The notes under the pieces: model-generated
The model's input: the letters and a program-made list of their open reading frames with translations, nothing else
Told to the model about the DNA's origin: nothing
Database searches by the model: none
Program-made: the position numbers and the translations under genes
Assembly (NCBI RefSeq): GCF_017695965.1
Contig: NZ_JAAORM010000005.1
Location: forward strand, 62,001-126,000
Direction: 5' to 3'
DNA: 64,000 nucleotides
From: Prochlorococcus marinus CUG1416
GTDB taxonomy: Bacteria; Cyanobacteriota; Cyanobacteriia; PCC-6307; Cyanobiaceae
Shown: positions 47,862 to 58,038 of the stretch, in pieces
Numbering within the stretch: position 1 is the first letter of the stretch
Layout: every line of letters begins with the position of its first letter

Positions 47862-49319
47862 TTATTCACTTAAGTTATCTCTGCCATATTTATCATCAAA
47901 TCTCACTATGTCATCTTCACCTAGATATTCCCCGCTTTGAACTTCAATTAGAATTAATGGGGATTTACCAGGATTAGAAAGTCGATGTTTAAAACCTAAG
48001 GGTATATATGTACTTTCATTTTCAGAAAGAATACTTTTTTCTTTCTCAATCTCTACTAAAGCTTTTCCATTTACTACTACCCAATGTTCTGTTCTATAAT
48101 TATGTTTCTGCAATGATAGTGAGGCACCAGGATTTACATTTATTCTTTTTACCTGCCAACCTTTAGAACTAGACAATGATATGTAGCTACCCCAAGGACG
48201 ATATATTTTTCTATGCGTGGTAGCCTCTGGAAAGTTTTTTATTTTCATGAGATCAACAAGATTTTTAACTTTTTGACTAGATCCTTTTTTTGTTACCAAT
48301 ACAGCATCAGATGTTTCTACAACAATAAGATCTTCAATATCTACACCAACTAATAATTTATTCTCACTTCTTAAATAACAATTTTTGATTTTTTCAGATA
48401 AAACATTTCCAGTTAATGTATTCCCATTCAAATCTTTTTCAGATATTTTAAATAAAGCGTCCCAACTCCCTACATCGCTCCATTCAACATCTAAAGGTAA
48501 TACCATTCCAAATTCAGTCTTTTCCATAATTGCTATATCAAAAGGAATATCTGGACATTTTTCAAAATTTTCTTTCGAAATTCTTAGAAAATCTAGATCA
48601 ACAGAACTTTCCTTAATACATTTCTTGCAAATAGATAAAAGCTCAGGCTCAAATAAATTATATTGTTGCAAAACAAATTTTGCTTTAGTTAAAAAAATCC
48701 CACTATTCCAAGTATATTTTTCATTCTGAAGTAGTTTCTCTGCAGTTTTTTTGTCTGGCTTTTCTATAAATTTCTTTATTTTGACACCTTTAATATCTAA
48801 TTTATCCAAAGGTTCTTCAGCTTCTATATATCCAAATCCCGTTTCAGGATATTTTGGAGGTATCCCAAAAGTTACAATTTGGTTATTCAGGGCATATTTA
48901 ATTCCCTTATTAATAATTGCATTAAATTTATCAGGATTTTTTATCAAATGATCCGCTGGCAATACTAATACGAGGGGATCCTGATCAAATTGCATTGCGT
49001 TAATTATTCCTAATGCTATTGCTGGGGCTGTATTTCTGCCAAAAGGTTCAAGAATTATGGATTTTGGTTCAACATTTATTTCTCTCATTTGTTCAGCGAC
49101 AATAAATCTATGTTCCTCATTACAAATCAAAATAGGTTCTTGTACATTATTAATATTTTTTAATCTCAAAAAAGTTTCTTGAATAAATGAAATTTTATTT
49201 TTAGGGTTACATTCTAAGAATTGTTTAGGTAAGCTTTTTCTTGATAATGGCCAAAGCCTAGTTCCTGTGCCACCACATATAACCAAAGGGAATATTTTAT
49301 TTTTATTTAAATTAACCAT
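47862..49319 (-). CDS. manC: Mannose-1-phosphate guanylyltransferase / mannose-6-phosphate isomerase (bifunctional)
   Basis: 485 aa. The N-terminal nucleotidyltransferase has GGTGTRLWPLSRKSLPKQF (residues 16-34) and LVLPADHLI. The C-terminal cupin (about 370-485) has RPWGSYISL, SLQKHNYRTEHWVVVNG and YIPLGFKHRLSN, the type II phosphomannose isomerase. Together they supply GDP-mannose, the substrate of Gmd. Length is normal for the two-domain form. Co-transcribed with the GT11-like gene downstream. Confidence 0.95.
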   Translation of the reverse strand: MVNLNKNKIFPLVICGGTGTRLWPLSRKSLPKQFLECNPKNKISFIQETFLRLKNINNVQEPILICNEEHRFIVAEQMREINVEPKSIILEPFGRNTAPAIALGIINAMQFDQDPLVLVLPADHLIKNPDKFNAIINKGIKYALNNQIVTFGIPPKYPETGFGYIEAEEPLDKLDIKGVKIKKFIEKPDKKTAEKLLQNEKYTWNSGIFLTKAKFVLQQYNLFEPELLSICKKCIKESSVDLDFLRISKENFEKCPDIPFDIAIMEKTEFGMVLPLDVEWSDVGSWDALFKISEKDLNGNTLTGNVLSEKIKNCYLRSENKLLVGVDIEDLIVVETSDAVLVTKKGSSQKVKNLVDLMKIKNFPEATTHRKIYRPWGSYISLSSSKGWQVKRINVNPGASLSLQKHNYRTEHWVVVNGKALVEIEKEKSILSENESTYIPLGFKHRLSNPGKSPLILIEVQSGEYLGEDDIVRFDDKYGRDNLSE

Positions 49320-49440
49320 AATGAAAATTTATCATATTTGATTTCATATATCTCAACTTTGCATATTTATAAACTATCCTTTATTGAAACTATGAGTTAA
49401 TTTATGATAGTAAATATCAAGAACTCTTTAGCAAAATTTG

Positions 49441-50874
49441 ATGATAATTAAAAATATTTGTTGTATTGGAGCTGGTTACGTGGGTGGACCAACAATGTCA
49501 GTTTTAGCAGAAAAATGCCCCAATATAATAATAAATGTCGTTGATTTAAATCAAGAAAGAGTGAACAGTTGGAATAGTAATGATTTAAATAATCTTCCAG
49601 TTTATGAGCCTGGGTTAGCCGAAATTGTTAAAAATTGTAGAAATAAAAATTTATTTTTTTCCAATTTAATTCAGGAAAAAATTAAAGAAGCAGATATGGT
49701 TTTTATATCTGTAAATACTCCTACAAAAAAAAAGGGATTAGGTGCCGGTAAAGCAAGCGATTTAAAATGGGTTGAGGCTTGCGCAAGACAAGTGGCTCAA
49801 TATTCTTCTGGTCACACAATAGTTGTTGAGAAAAGCACTTTACCTGTAAGAACTGCAGAAGTAATCAAATCAATACTAAAGGAATCAAAGAAACAGAATA
49901 TAGGTGAAATGCCTCTGAAAACTTTTGATGTTTTATCTAATCCAGAATTTTTATCAGAGGGTTCTGCTATAAAAGATCTTTTAATTCCTGATAGAGTCTT
50001 AATAGGAGGTGAAAATAATGATGCCATAAATTCTTTGTGCGAAATATACAAAAATTGGGTTCCAGAAGAAAAAATACTTACTACAAATATTTGGAGCAGT
50101 GAATTAGCGAAATTAACATCTAATGCTTTTCTAGCTCAAAGAATAAGTTCTATTAACTCTATTAGTGCTTTATGCGAAGCTACTGGAGCAAATGTTAAAG
50201 AGGTAGCCAGAGCGATTGGATCAGATAGTAGGATTGGCTCAAAGTTTCTGAATACTGGGCCAGGGTTTGGTGGCAGTTGCTTTAAAAAAGATATTCTAAA
50301 TTTAGTATATTTATCGGAATTTTTTGGATTACCCGAAGTGGCTGCCTTTTGGGAAAGTGTTGTAAATTTAAATAATTGGCATCAAAATAGAATCTCAAAA
50401 TTAATTACCAAAAAGTTATTTGGTACTTTGTCAAATAAGAAAATTGTAATATTAGGTTTTGCTTTTAAAGCAAATACTAATGATACAAGAGAGTCTGCGG
50501 CTATACAAATTTGTAAAAATCTACTAGAGGAAGATGCATATTTAGTTATACATGATTCAAAAGTGGCCTATAAACAAATTGAAGTAGATCTAGAAAAGAA
50601 AGTTTTAAACAGTCATCTAACAAATAATGATGATTCCAAAATATCTAAAGGTGGCAACTGGAATTATACTCAAGATTTATCTGGAATATTTAATGATGCC
50701 GATGCTGTCGTAATTTTAACAGAGTGGGATATTTATAAAAGTATAAATTGGGAAGTGGTCTCCAAGTTTATGAGATCTCCTGCTTGGATATTTGATACTC
50801 GTTCAATTTTAAGCCCTATTGATATAAAAAAATCAAATTTAAACTTCTGGCAAATAGGAGATGGTCTATTATAA
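49441..50874 (+). CDS. ugd: UDP-glucose 6-dehydrogenase, long (eukaryote-like) form
   Basis: 477 aa from ATG at 49441 (a TTG three bases earlier is also in frame). It oxidises UDP-glucose to UDP-glucuronate with two NAD. The NAD-binding GAGYVGGPT, VEKSTLPVRTAE, NPEFLSEGSAIKDL and catalytic-Cys GFGGSCFKKDI are present. The length and GGPT motif are closer to animal- and plant-type UGDH than to the shorter bacterial Ugd. Product feeds the 4-epimerase at 53423. Confidence 0.92.
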   Translation: MIIKNICCIGAGYVGGPTMSVLAEKCPNIIINVVDLNQERVNSWNSNDLNNLPVYEPGLAEIVKNCRNKNLFFSNLIQEKIKEADMVFISVNTPTKKKGLGAGKASDLKWVEACARQVAQYSSGHTIVVEKSTLPVRTAEVIKSILKESKKQNIGEMPLKTFDVLSNPEFLSEGSAIKDLLIPDRVLIGGENNDAINSLCEIYKNWVPEEKILTTNIWSSELAKLTSNAFLAQRISSINSISALCEATGANVKEVARAIGSDSRIGSKFLNTGPGFGGSCFKKDILNLVYLSEFFGLPEVAAFWESVVNLNNWHQNRISKLITKKLFGTLSNKKIVILGFAFKANTNDTRESAAIQICKNLLEEDAYLVIHDSKVAYKQIEVDLEKKVLNSHLTNNDDSKISKGGNWNYTQDLSGIFNDADAVVILTEWDIYKSINWEVVSKFMRSPAWIFDTRSILSPIDIKKSNLNFWQIGDGLL

Positions 50875-50876
50875 AT

Positions 50877-51944
50877 TTACCTATTTGAGTACCCATTTGG
50901 ATTTTTGGATACCCAATTCCAACTATCTTTGCACATGGCTTTTATATCTTTATGTGGTTCCCAATTTAATAACTGCTTCGCCATTGAATTATCCGCTACA
51001 GAGTATTCAATATCTCCGGCTCTCCTAGAAGCAAACCTATAAGGTATTGATATTTTATTTACCTCCTCAAAAATATTAATTAATTGCAAAACGCTTTTGC
51101 CAATACCTGTTCCTAAATTCAGTGTAATTAAATTAGGTTTACTATTTTTACAAAGATATTCCAATGCCTTAATGTGACCATCAGCAAGATCCATCACATG
51201 AATATAATCTCTTATTGGTGTTCCATCAGGAGTATTCCAGTTATTCCCAAATATATTTAAATATCCCCTTTTACCCAATGCAACACTATTAATAATTGGC
51301 ATGATATTATTAGGCGTATTTTTAGGACTTTCCCCTAATTCTCCAGCAGTATGTGCTCCAATAGGATTAAAATATCTCAATATTGCTATTCTCCAATCAT
51401 TTTTTTCTACATTATTTAGATTATTTAAAATCTTTTCTATGGTTTCCTTTGTCATACCATAAGGATTAAGTGGATTTTTGTAGTGATTTTCTTTTAAGTT
51501 TTCTTTACTGTTATTTGTTCCATAAATAGTTGCGCTACTGCTAAAAACCAAAGTTCTGCATTCAAACTTTTCCATTACATTAAGCAAATTGACTGTACCC
51601 AAAACATTTGAAGTCCAATAGCTTAATGGATCTAACAATGAATCTGATACGGCTTTTAAACCAGCAAAATGAATAACAGCTGATATTTTATTACCATCTT
51701 TATTAGATTCTTCAAAAGCTTTCTCTAATGAATCACGATCCTTTAAATCACAATTAATAAGTTTAATTTTATTTGTTTTTTTAACGTATTTTTCAAAAAA
51801 TAAGTTTTTTATTTTATTTATTACTATGGGATAACTATTTACAAAAGAATCAACTATCAATAATTCATAGCCCTTCTCCAGTAAAGCCAAAGAAGTATTA
51901 CTACCAATAAAACCACATCCGCCAGTAACAAGTACTTTTTTCAT
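50877..51944 (-). CDS. galE: UDP-glucose 4-epimerase
   Basis: 355 aa. It interconverts UDP-glucose and UDP-galactose (and often the N-acetyl forms). GGCGFIGSNTSLALLE binds NAD; FSSSATIYG and NPYGMTKETIEK supply the Ser and Tyr-x3-Lys. RYFNPIGAH and IRDYIHVMDLADGHI are typical GalE blocks. Last gene of a minus-strand set of three nucleotide-sugar genes, and convergent with ugd (two bases between stops). Confidence 0.93.
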   Translation of the reverse strand: MKKVLVTGGCGFIGSNTSLALLEKGYELLIVDSFVNSYPIVINKIKNLFFEKYVKKTNKIKLINCDLKDRDSLEKAFEESNKDGNKISAVIHFAGLKAVSDSLLDPLSYWTSNVLGTVNLLNVMEKFECRTLVFSSSATIYGTNNSKENLKENHYKNPLNPYGMTKETIEKILNNLNNVEKNDWRIAILRYFNPIGAHTAGELGESPKNTPNNIMPIINSVALGKRGYLNIFGNNWNTPDGTPIRDYIHVMDLADGHIKALEYLCKNSKPNLITLNLGTGIGKSVLQLINIFEEVNKISIPYRFASRRAGDIEYSVADNSMAKQLLNWEPHKDIKAMCKDSWNWVSKNPNGYSNR

Positions 51945-52070
51945 TTGAAGATTTAAGCCTTAGATTATTCTTATATTGAAAGACTTCAAATTAAATATAA
52001 TAATTGATGAGTTATTAAAAATAAATTTAAAAGAAAAATTAATGAATTAACTGTTAGCCTTTTATATTAA

Positions 52071-53420
52071 TTATAACCTTATTGGATTCAATTCTCTTGG
52101 GATAATTCCTTTAATGTCAACGAATTTACCCTTTTCTACAATCAATTGTTTGAAAAATTCTGTTTTTAGTAATTTAAATTGTTCATGAGCAACTGCAGCA
52201 ATTATTGCCTCAAATTTTTGATTAGTAGGAATTTTATTATAAAAATCTATTTTTTTTGGTAAATTCTTATCTGTTTTTTCAATAAAGGGATCCACCACCA
52301 CGATAGAAATTCCGTATGACTTTATTTTTTGGATTAATTTAATAACCCCAGAGTTTCTCATGTCAGGACAATTTTCCTTAAAAGTCAATCCTAATATTAG
52401 AAACGTAGACCTACTTAATGTAAATCCTTCACTAGTCATGACAGAAACTAATTCTTCAATAATCCAGTCTCCCATATAATTATTTATTCTTCTTCCTGCT
52501 AATACCACCCCTGGAGAGTAACCAGCTAATGTTGCTCTATGAGTTAGATAATATGGATCTACACCTATACAATGGCCCCCAACCAATCCAGGTCTAAAAT
52601 CTAAAAAATTCCATTTTGTATTCGCTGCTTCTAGGACATCAAGTGTATCGATATTAAGTTTTCTACAAATTATCGCCAACTCATTTACTAATGCAATATT
52701 TAAATCTCTTTGAGTATTTTCTATAACTTTTGCTGTTTCCGCAATTTTGATGCTTTTTGCTTTATGAGTTCCAGCCTCTATAAAAGAGGCATAAAAACTA
52801 TCGACCCAATTCGCAGTTATTTCATCCATCCCACTTGTTATTTTTACAATATCTCCTATTGATCTTCCTCTATCACCAGGATTAATCCTTTCGGGACTAT
52901 AACCACAAAGAAAATCTTTATTTACTTTACCAACCATCTCTGCCTCAATTATTGGTATACAAATCTCTTGGGTTAAACCTGGATAAACTGTACTTTCAAA
53001 GAGTACTATGGGTATATTTTTGATTAATTCATTATCTCGCCTTATTTTTAAAGTTTTACCAATTAACTTACTTGCTATTTCTATTGGCTTTAAATTTGGA
53101 TTATTAAATGAATCAATTGGAGTAGGGACCGTAATTATATAAACATCAGAATTTTCTATCTCGCTTTCTAAATTAGTAAAAGAAATATTATTCCCATTAA
53201 TCAAATCATTATCTTTGACTTCATTAGTTCTATCAAATCCTTTTTTTAATTCTGAAATTCTCTCCTGATTGATATCAAAACCAACTATTTTTCTTCTTAA
53301 TTTTTGTCCAGTTTTATGGCAATTTAAAGTTTTATCAATTTGAACTGCTAAAGGTAAACCTACATAACCAAGACCAACTATTGTAACTTTACAATTATTT
53401 AATTTTGGAAGTAAATGCAT
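52071..53420 (-). CDS. UDP-N-acetylhexosamine 6-dehydrogenase (TviB/WbpO-like)
   Basis: 449 aa. NAD-binding GLGYVGLPLAVQ, then FESTVYPGLTQE, SPERINPGD and the catalytic-Cys GGHCIGVDPYYL. The SPERINPGD and GHCIGVDPYYLT blocks mark the TviB/WbpO/VipA branch, which oxidises UDP-GlcNAc or UDP-GalNAc to the uronic acid. It is separate from the UDP-glucose dehydrogenase at 49441. It lies two bases after the 4-epimerase gene on the same strand. Confidence 0.88.
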   Translation of the reverse strand: MHLLPKLNNCKVTIVGLGYVGLPLAVQIDKTLNCHKTGQKLRRKIVGFDINQERISELKKGFDRTNEVKDNDLINGNNISFTNLESEIENSDVYIITVPTPIDSFNNPNLKPIEIASKLIGKTLKIRRDNELIKNIPIVLFESTVYPGLTQEICIPIIEAEMVGKVNKDFLCGYSPERINPGDRGRSIGDIVKITSGMDEITANWVDSFYASFIEAGTHKAKSIKIAETAKVIENTQRDLNIALVNELAIICRKLNIDTLDVLEAANTKWNFLDFRPGLVGGHCIGVDPYYLTHRATLAGYSPGVVLAGRRINNYMGDWIIEELVSVMTSEGFTLSRSTFLILGLTFKENCPDMRNSGVIKLIQKIKSYGISIVVVDPFIEKTDKNLPKKIDFYNKIPTNQKFEAIIAAVAHEQFKLLKTEFFKQLIVEKGKFVDIKGIIPRELNPIRL

Positions 53421-53422
53421 AG

Positions 53423-54442
53423 TTAAACATTATAAAAGCTCTTATACCATGAAATAAATCTAGAGATACCTTCCTTAATAGTCGTATTAGGTTTATAACC
53501 TATATATTCTTCTAGTTCTTTAGTATCAGATTCTGTACTTTTCACATCTCCATCTTGCATTGGCATAAAGTTTTTAATAGCTTTAATCTCTAAAATCTCT
53601 TCAATATTGATAATGTAATCCATCAAATTAATTGGGCTTGAATTTCCTATATTGAAAATTTTATATGGAGCCCAACTTTGATGAGGTTTTGGATTGGAGA
53701 GTTCAAACTTAGAATCTCTAGTAGGTTTTTTTTCCAATAACCTGCTAACTGATTCCACAACATCATCGATATAAGTAAAATCTCTAATCATATTCCCATT
53801 GTTGAAAATATTTATTGGTTCTTTATTTAAAATAGCTTTTGTGAATAGAAATAATGCCATATCAGGCCTCCCCCATGGTCCGTAAACAGTAAAGAACCTT
53901 AATCCAGTTGTAGGGATATTATATAGATGACTATAAGAATGGGCCATCAATTCATTAGATTTTTTTGTAGCCCCATATAAAGAAACAGGGTGATCAACAT
54001 TATCTTCTTCTCTTAAAGGTAGATTACTATTGCCCCCATAAACAGAACTACTACTCGCATACAATAAATGTTCAGTAAGATACTCTCTACAACACTCTAG
54101 AATATTACTAAAACCAACAATATTAGATTCTATATAAGCCTTCGGATTCTCAATAGAATACCTCACCCCAGCCTGTGCAGCTAAATTAATAACAAAACTA
54201 GGTTTATATTCATAGAAAATGCTATTTAAATAGTCCTTATTTATCAAGTCTCCTTTCTTAAAAACAAAAGAATTTTCTTTATCCTTGATTTTTTTTAATT
54301 TCTCCAATCTAGCTTTTTTCAGATTTACGTCATAATAATTATTTAAATTGTCAAATCCAATAACAGTAAATCCATCATTAATTAATTTAGCTGAAAGATG
54401 GTAACCAATAAATCCAGCTGCTCCAGTCACAAGTACATTCAT
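53423..54442 (-). CDS. UDP-glucuronate 4-epimerase-like (CapI/LspL type)
   Basis: 339 aa. VTGAAGFIGYHLSAKL, DNLNNYYDVNLKKARL, AQAGVRYSIENP, SSSSVYGG, VSLYGATKKSNELM (Tyr-x3-Lys) and FFTVYGPWGRPDMALF are the typical blocks of UDP-glucuronate 4-epimerases. It would make UDP-galacturonate from UDP-glucuronate, or the N-acetyl equivalent with the adjacent TviB-like dehydrogenase. First gene of the minus-strand cassette. Confidence 0.9.
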   Translation of the reverse strand: MNVLVTGAAGFIGYHLSAKLINDGFTVIGFDNLNNYYDVNLKKARLEKLKKIKDKENSFVFKKGDLINKDYLNSIFYEYKPSFVINLAAQAGVRYSIENPKAYIESNIVGFSNILECCREYLTEHLLYASSSSVYGGNSNLPLREEDNVDHPVSLYGATKKSNELMAHSYSHLYNIPTTGLRFFTVYGPWGRPDMALFLFTKAILNKEPINIFNNGNMIRDFTYIDDVVESVSRLLEKKPTRDSKFELSNPKPHQSWAPYKIFNIGNSSPINLMDYIINIEEILEIKAIKNFMPMQDGDVKSTESDTKELEEYIGYKPNTTIKEGISRFISWYKSFYNV

Positions 54443-54650
54443 TATTTAGACTTCATTTTTTCTTCTTATTCTTTAATAGTCTATCTGAAATGAAGAACGA
54501 AAATTCAATTTATTAAAAATTGATCTTATAAACTTACTAAAGTCATAAAAAGTTAATATCTGAAGACATATTCAAGATTTGAACTTTTAAATTAGGTTAT
54601 TTAAAAAAAATAATATCTATAAATTCAAAAAATAAAGTCCCTTTACTAAA

Positions 54651-55328
54651 ATGCATCTTAACAACAGAAATTTGAAAATGATCTTAAAAAAACACATCAT
54701 TTATGGTGCTCGAGGCCATGGGAGATCTTTACTTTATAGTCTTAAGAACGATGGCTTAGAAATTTTATGTTTTATTGACCAAGATAAAGATTTACTAGGT
54801 AATTGTATTAGTGGCATACCTATATATAAAAGCCTTGATGATTTTCAAAATATTAATGATAAAAATGATGAGATTTCTATTTTAATTGGAGTAGGAGGCA
54901 CTAATTCAACTGACCGAAAATATTTGTTTGAGCAAGTAATACGAAAAAATTATTCAATTGACACTTACATATCTAAATCTGCAATAGTTATGAACACTTG
55001 TTCTTTATCCAAAGGTGTTCAAATCTTGTTAAATACTACTATTGCCGGTAATGTTAAAATTAGAGAAGGAGTAATAGTAAATAGTGGAAGTATTATTGAA
55101 CATGACTCAAGTGTTGGGGCATTTACACATATTGCGCCCGGTGTAACAATCTGCGGCTCGGTACACATTGGTAACATGAGTTTTATAGGAGCTGGTTCAA
55201 CAATTCTTCCAGGAATAAAAATTGGCTCAAATTCAATTGTTGGAGCAGGTTCTTTAGTAACTAAAGATATAGAATCTAATATGATTTCATATGGATCACC
55301 AGCAAAAGTAATTAAAGCCCGTGAATAA
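54651..55328 (+). CDS. PglD/NeuD-like sugar O/N-acetyltransferase
   Basis: 225 aa (a later ATG at 54678 is also possible). The N-terminal part IIYGARGHGRSLLYSL is the Rossmann-like sugar nucleotide-binding half. The C-terminal part has left-handed beta-helix hexapeptide repeats (from about residue 115: GVQILLNTTIAG, GVIVNSGSIIEH, with the catalytic-type His in EHDSSVGAFTHIAPG). This is the PglD/NeuD family, acetylating amino sugars or sialic acids. It overlaps the ABC exporter start by eight bases. Confidence 0.88.
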   Translation: MHLNNRNLKMILKKHIIYGARGHGRSLLYSLKNDGLEILCFIDQDKDLLGNCISGIPIYKSLDDFQNINDKNDEISILIGVGGTNSTDRKYLFEQVIRKNYSIDTYISKSAIVMNTCSLSKGVQILLNTTIAGNVKIREGVIVNSGSIIEHDSSVGAFTHIAPGVTICGSVHIGNMSFIGAGSTILPGIKIGSNSIVGAGSLVTKDIESNMISYGSPAKVIKARE

Positions 55329-57051
55329 ATTGTATAGCTTTAAGATTTTAAATTTTCTTCTAAAAAGAACTAATTCTTATAGAGAATTCTTTTTTGTAAT
55401 TGCAATGTTTATTTTTGCAGCATTATTTGAAATATCAACAATTGCACTAGTTTTTTCATTTATTTATTCGCTAATATCAACACCTCTTGAAGCAACTACT
55501 TTCGTCGAAAAGCTTTATACATTTTTTCCTCAATATGGAAGCAATAAAATCATTGCGATAACTTCTATTTTATTTTTTATTTTAATTTCAGGTCTTGTAA
55601 GAACTTTTTCTATTTATTTAACACAAATCATATCAGCAAATATCAGTATTAGAGTTAGCAACACTGTATATAAAAACTCATTATCAAATGAGTATATTTC
55701 TTTTAACTCAAAAGAAGACTCAAAGATTAAATCAATAGTACTAACCAAAATAAATCAAGTTGTGAGTGGTTACTTTATAAACTCATTACAGCTTATATCT
55801 TCATTGATATTATCTAGTATTTTGATTTTGGTACTCTTAATAGAGACTGGTAGTTTATTTATATATTTTGCTTTAATAATTTTTGTTTTTTATATTCTTA
55901 TTTATTTTTTAATAAAAAATCGAATCGAAATATATGGTAATAAATTCGTTAATGCGAGTAATAAACTAGCACTAATTCTTGATGATACCCTAAAACTTAA
56001 GCAGGAAATTAATATTTATAAAGTTCAAGAAAATTTCATAAAGATTTTCTTCAAAAATGACTCAGAGATGAGATTATCATTAGCAAAATCTCAGTTCATT
56101 GCGACATTTCCAAGATATCTTATAGAGACAATTTCCTTAGGGACAATTGTTTTATTATTATTACTTAAGGTAACCCTTAATGAAGGGAATAATATTGATG
56201 AAGTATCAGGGATAGTTGCTATTGGAATATTTGGCCTGAAACTTATTCCATCAATCCAAGTTGTTTATTCTTCCTTAACTCTTATAAAAACCTCAACACC
56301 TGCTTTATTAGAATTAACAAAACAAATAGATTTTAAAAAATCTTCATTTAAAAGTAATTATAAATATCGCGATATTCCAGATAAAGAAAAAATTCATGCA
56401 ATTACTATTGATAAATTATCTCATAAATATATAAATTCAAATTCCTATACTTTCAAAAATCTTTCTTGTGCATTTAGATTGGGGAAATCTACTGCTATTA
56501 CAGGCTCAAGTGGTGCCGGGAAAACTACTCTAATGAATATTATTCTTGGGCATGAAAAATTTTGTGAAGGCAAAATAAATATATTTACCAAAAACAACAA
56601 AGTTTTTAATTATGATCCCAAAATCCTCTTAGGGAGAATTTCTTTTGTACCCCAAAAACCATACTTATTGACTACTAGTATTAAAGAAAATATTTATTTT
56701 GGCAGAAAAAATCTTATTAATAAAAATTCAGAAGAAAAAATTAGTAAATGGGTAAAAGAATTAAACCTATTTGATACTTTCCAAAAATTACCAAAAGGAA
56801 TTGAAACTATTTATGGAAAAGAAATTGCATCATTAAGCGGAGGTCAAATACAGAAAATTGCCATATTAAGAGCTCTTGTAAGTCAGCCTGAAATTTTAAT
56901 TTTTGATGAGCCTACTAGTGCAATGGATATAGAATCTTTAAATCAGTTTTCGAATATATTGAAGTCTCTTTCAAAACATTTCATCATTATAACAATTACT
57001 CACAGCAAAAAATTAAGTGAATTGCATGAAGAAATTATTAGATTAGATTAA
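55321..57051 (+). CDS. Second PglK-like ABC exporter (glycan flippase)
   Basis: 576 aa from a GTG inside the end of the acetyltransferase gene. About six membrane segments, then an ABC ATPase: Walker A GSSGAGKTT, signature LSGGQIQKIAILRAL, Walker B ILIFDEPTSAMD. Its membrane domain resembles the exporter at 29570 in layout (each has an LFEISTIALV/FIEVFSVAS-like start), but the sequences are strongly diverged. The signature keeps SGG with a Q-for-R change after it (GGQIQ). Probably flips a lipid-linked oligosaccharide. Confidence 0.85.
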   Translation: MNKLYSFKILNFLLKRTNSYREFFFVIAMFIFAALFEISTIALVFSFIYSLISTPLEATTFVEKLYTFFPQYGSNKIIAITSILFFILISGLVRTFSIYLTQIISANISIRVSNTVYKNSLSNEYISFNSKEDSKIKSIVLTKINQVVSGYFINSLQLISSLILSSILILVLLIETGSLFIYFALIIFVFYILIYFLIKNRIEIYGNKFVNASNKLALILDDTLKLKQEINIYKVQENFIKIFFKNDSEMRLSLAKSQFIATFPRYLIETISLGTIVLLLLLKVTLNEGNNIDEVSGIVAIGIFGLKLIPSIQVVYSSLTLIKTSTPALLELTKQIDFKKSSFKSNYKYRDIPDKEKIHAITIDKLSHKYINSNSYTFKNLSCAFRLGKSTAITGSSGAGKTTLMNIILGHEKFCEGKINIFTKNNKVFNYDPKILLGRISFVPQKPYLLTTSIKENIYFGRKNLINKNSEEKISKWVKELNLFDTFQKLPKGIETIYGKEIASLSGGQIQKIAILRALVSQPEILIFDEPTSAMDIESLNQFSNILKSLSKHFIIITITHSKKLSELHEEIIRLD

Positions 57052-57054
57052 TGG

Positions 57055-58038
57055 TTAAATCAAATATGCAAATTTAACTTCAAATATTGATTTTAATATT
57101 ATGAGAAACAAATAAATCAACTTAAAATCATTATTCTTACTACTAAAAATCATATAAGTTATAGGTATATAAAGAGTTGCGAATAGTCTTCCTAAAAAGG
57201 GAAAGAAGAAAGTACTTAAAAGGCAAAAAAGTAAACTATGGCTAATTAGTGAATATTTTCCAAACATTCCATATGCATTACAAAAAATAAGGAAGATGAA
57301 TAGGTATAGTAAGATACCAAAGTTAAATCTATTAGTATATAAAGAGTATATTTCTAAACTAAATGAACTATTCTCAATAGTTAAATTATATATATTTATA
57401 AGGAGAATAACTAAAAAAGGAAATGCAATTAATAAAAATTTGTTTACATTTTTATTCTTTAAAAGAGCATACCTTGATAAATAAAAGCTTATTAAAGGTC
57501 CCAGGAAAAACAAAGAAGATCTATGAATAGAACTAGCGAATAAAATAACAATAAAAGATCTAAAGAAACCTAAATTATTAATAAAAACAGGTATTAAAAA
57601 TATAATTGCTAAACCTTGTCTTACTTGATTAAAGGCTGGAACAATTGATTGAGGAAGGATATTAAATAGAATACTTAAACAATATATCAAGTACAATTCT
57701 TTATTATTTTTTAATTTAAAAATATTTTTTAGAGCTTTGAGTATATAGTATGAAAATGAGGTGTAGATAATAAAACTTAATAAATTAAGTATAAATTCTG
57801 GCTCAATTCCGAGGATATTAACAACTGTAGCGAAAGCTTTCCATAAATATTCGTTTGTTAAATTTATTATTGATAAATTTGGTAGTTCATAAAAAGAATT
57901 AAAAAATTGAGAATAAATGGGCCAGTCATTTTGTAAAACAAAATTTTTTAGAATGCTAACGGCACAATAATTTAATGCTAAGAAAATAAAGAAATTTAAG
58001 TTTTGAAACTTTATATTCTTAATAATTATATTTTTCAT
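57055..58038 (-). CDS. EpsG-family polysaccharide polymerase-like membrane protein
   Basis: 327 aa with about nine hydrophobic segments. NDWPIYSQFFNSF near the start, FNQVRQGLAIIFLIPVF in the middle and FASSIHRSSLFFL next match the EpsG/Wzy-type pattern: an aspartate-rich loop, RQGLA and a His in the following segment. It would polymerise repeat units on the periplasmic side. Its start overlaps the previous minus-strand gene by four bases. Confidence 0.75.
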   Translation of the reverse strand: MKNIIIKNIKFQNLNFFIFLALNYCAVSILKNFVLQNDWPIYSQFFNSFYELPNLSIINLTNEYLWKAFATVVNILGIEPEFILNLLSFIIYTSFSYYILKALKNIFKLKNNKELYLIYCLSILFNILPQSIVPAFNQVRQGLAIIFLIPVFINNLGFFRSFIVILFASSIHRSSLFFLGPLISFYLSRYALLKNKNVNKFLLIAFPFLVILLINIYNLTIENSSFSLEIYSLYTNRFNFGILLYLFIFLIFCNAYGMFGKYSLISHSLLFCLLSTFFFPFLGRLFATLYIPITYMIFSSKNNDFKLIYLFLIILKSIFEVKFAYLI

